From: an uncultured Spirochaetia bacterium | GTDB taxonomy: Bacteria > Spirochaetota > Brachyspiria > Brachyspirales > Brachyspiraceae | Assembly: GCA_947038115.1 (NCBI GenBank) | Contig: CAMQVF010000003.1 | Location: forward strand, 1-61,051 | Direction: 5' to 3' | DNA: 61,051 nt | Shown here: in pieces, positions 60,599 to 61,051 of the stretch | Layout of the letters: each line of letters starts with the position of its first letter | How positions within the stretch are numbered: position 1 is the stretch's first letter | Made by a program: the position numbers and the translations under genes | The notes under the pieces: model-generated | Seen by the model: only the letters and a program-made list of their open reading frames with translations | What the model was told of the DNA's origin: nothing | Database searches by the model: none

Positions 60599-61051
60599 CT
60601 ATCGACCTTTTCTAGTCTCTATACTGCGTCTTAAAAAAGCTGGCACATCCAATTCATCACTTGAAATACTATCACCCAATGAAGGTTTATTGCCACGAAT
60701 TTGATGCATTCTCATTTCATCATTTGCCACAATATCAAATGGTGGCTTCGATTCCTCTTCTTTTTCAAAATCATTATTCGAAGGCTGGTTATTTTCATGA
60801 GCTTGATCCTCATTTCTTAAACCCTTAGCCTCATTAAGTGCAACAAGAACCTCTCTATTTTCATCATGTGAAGGCTCTAAAGGCAAATCATCTTTTCTTG
60901 AATTGTGAAAATTGCTCTCTACTATATTATTTTGAGTCTCAACTTTTAAATGCTCAGTAACATTTCTTGTCTGAACAAATGGAGTTTTTTCTTGCTCTTC
61001 TAATTTTTTCAACTCTTCCAGTTTTTCTTGCTCTTCTAATCTTTTTAACTC
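60599..61051 (-). CDS. ftsZ: FtsZ, C-terminal part (runs off the window)
   Basis: The frame is open to the window edge and codes for the last 150 residues of FtsZ. The end, SSDELDVPAFLRRSIETRKGR, carries the conserved peptide (LDVPAFLRR) by which FtsZ binds FtsA and other membrane anchors. Before it lies a long, charged, disordered linker of more than 110 residues. The window edge cuts into a Glu/Lys-rich repeat. The GTPase domain lies beyond the edge. The Met- or TTG-type starts inside this stretch are not real. Next gene: the TPR protein, 28 nt downstream. Confidence 0.9.
   Translation of the reverse strand, partial: ELKRLEEQEKLEELKKLEEQEKTPFVQTRNVTEHLKVETQNNIVESNFHNSRKDDLPLEPSHDENREVLVALNEAKGLRNEDQAHENNQPSNNDFEKEEESKPPFDIVANDEMRMHQIRGNKPSLGDSISSDELDVPAFLRRSIETRKGR
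60976..61051 (-). repeat. In-frame 36-base repeat in the FtsZ linker
   Basis: Two copies of a 12-residue unit are visible: ELKRLEEQEKLE and ELKKLEEQEKTP, encoded by near-identical 36-base stretches. The window ends at the start of the first copy, so more may follow. Confidence 0.7.

Overview
The window is AT-rich (roughly 28 % GC by eye), densely coded DNA from an anaerobic, double-membraned bacterium. The genes point to a spirochaete, most likely Brachyspira or a close relative: [FeFe]-hydrogenase maturation genes, Rnf subunits, arginine-fermentation genes, acetate kinase, many TPR proteins, a Lol-like lipoprotein export set, outer-membrane barrel candidates, and an FtsZ with a long linker ending in the usual PAFLRR peptide. 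The genus call is an inference from gene content and composition. I see no tRNA, rRNA, CRISPR array, prophage or insertion sequence; this is chromosomal core with scattered accessory genes.

Layout. 1-6.5 kb: a TlyC/CorC-like protein, an unusual JAMM-DinG helicase fusion, an orphan solute-binding lipoprotein and ackA. 6.5-8.1 kb (minus strand): a TPR protein and an unknown cytoplasmic protein. 8.4-12.4 kb: a TM1266-type regulator followed by hydG-hydF-hydE. 12.5-19.2 kb: a DAACS carrier, an Mrr-like nuclease, an outer-membrane protein, dtd, an alpha/beta hydrolase, a uracil permease and a GmhB-like phosphatase. 19.2-29 kb (minus strand): rpmF-plsX-KASIII-like-rnfC-rnfD-rnfG-lipoprotein, then dnaG-rpoD from a separate promoter. 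29.2-38.6 kb (plus): ctp, a DUF4241 protein, a five-gene LolA-like/barrel/ABC transporter operon, pfkA and a WecG/TagA-like protein. 38.6-47.6 kb (minus): a TPR protein and an Fn3-like/TPR protein, arcB-antiporter-arcC, a DUF368 protein, ridA and a methyltransferase. 47.7-54 kb (plus): an Ogg2-type glycosylase, a VWA protein, a DegT/DnrJ aminotransferase, a GH3 lipoprotein and a second DAACS carrier. 54-61 kb: two lipoproteins, an orphan MoxR-type ATPase, and the minus-strand cluster ftsZ (3' end)-TPR-coaE-SPOR.

How the genes fit together. Sugars pass through PfkA to acetate and ATP (AckA), with reducing power disposed of by hydrogenase (the Hyd maturases) and Rnf. Arginine or citrulline catabolism (ArcB, antiporter, ArcC) yields ATP. 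Envelope building is served by PlsX, the Lol-like operon, the DUF368 polyprenyl-phosphate carrier candidate, the sugar aminotransferase and the division cluster.

The most notable signals are: an intact JAMM metalloprotease motif fused to a DinG helicase; a KASIII paralogue missing all three catalytic residues, placed between plsX and rnfC; a five-gene operon joining a LolA-like carrier, a barrel protein and an ABC exporter; an Rnf locus without rnfE/A/B; a phosphatase gene whose promoter predicts a leaderless mRNA; and several enzymes missing expected ligands. Sigma-70 promoters (TTGACA-like, 16-17 bp, TATAAT-like) and hairpin/T-tract terminators are readable at many boundaries and are listed.
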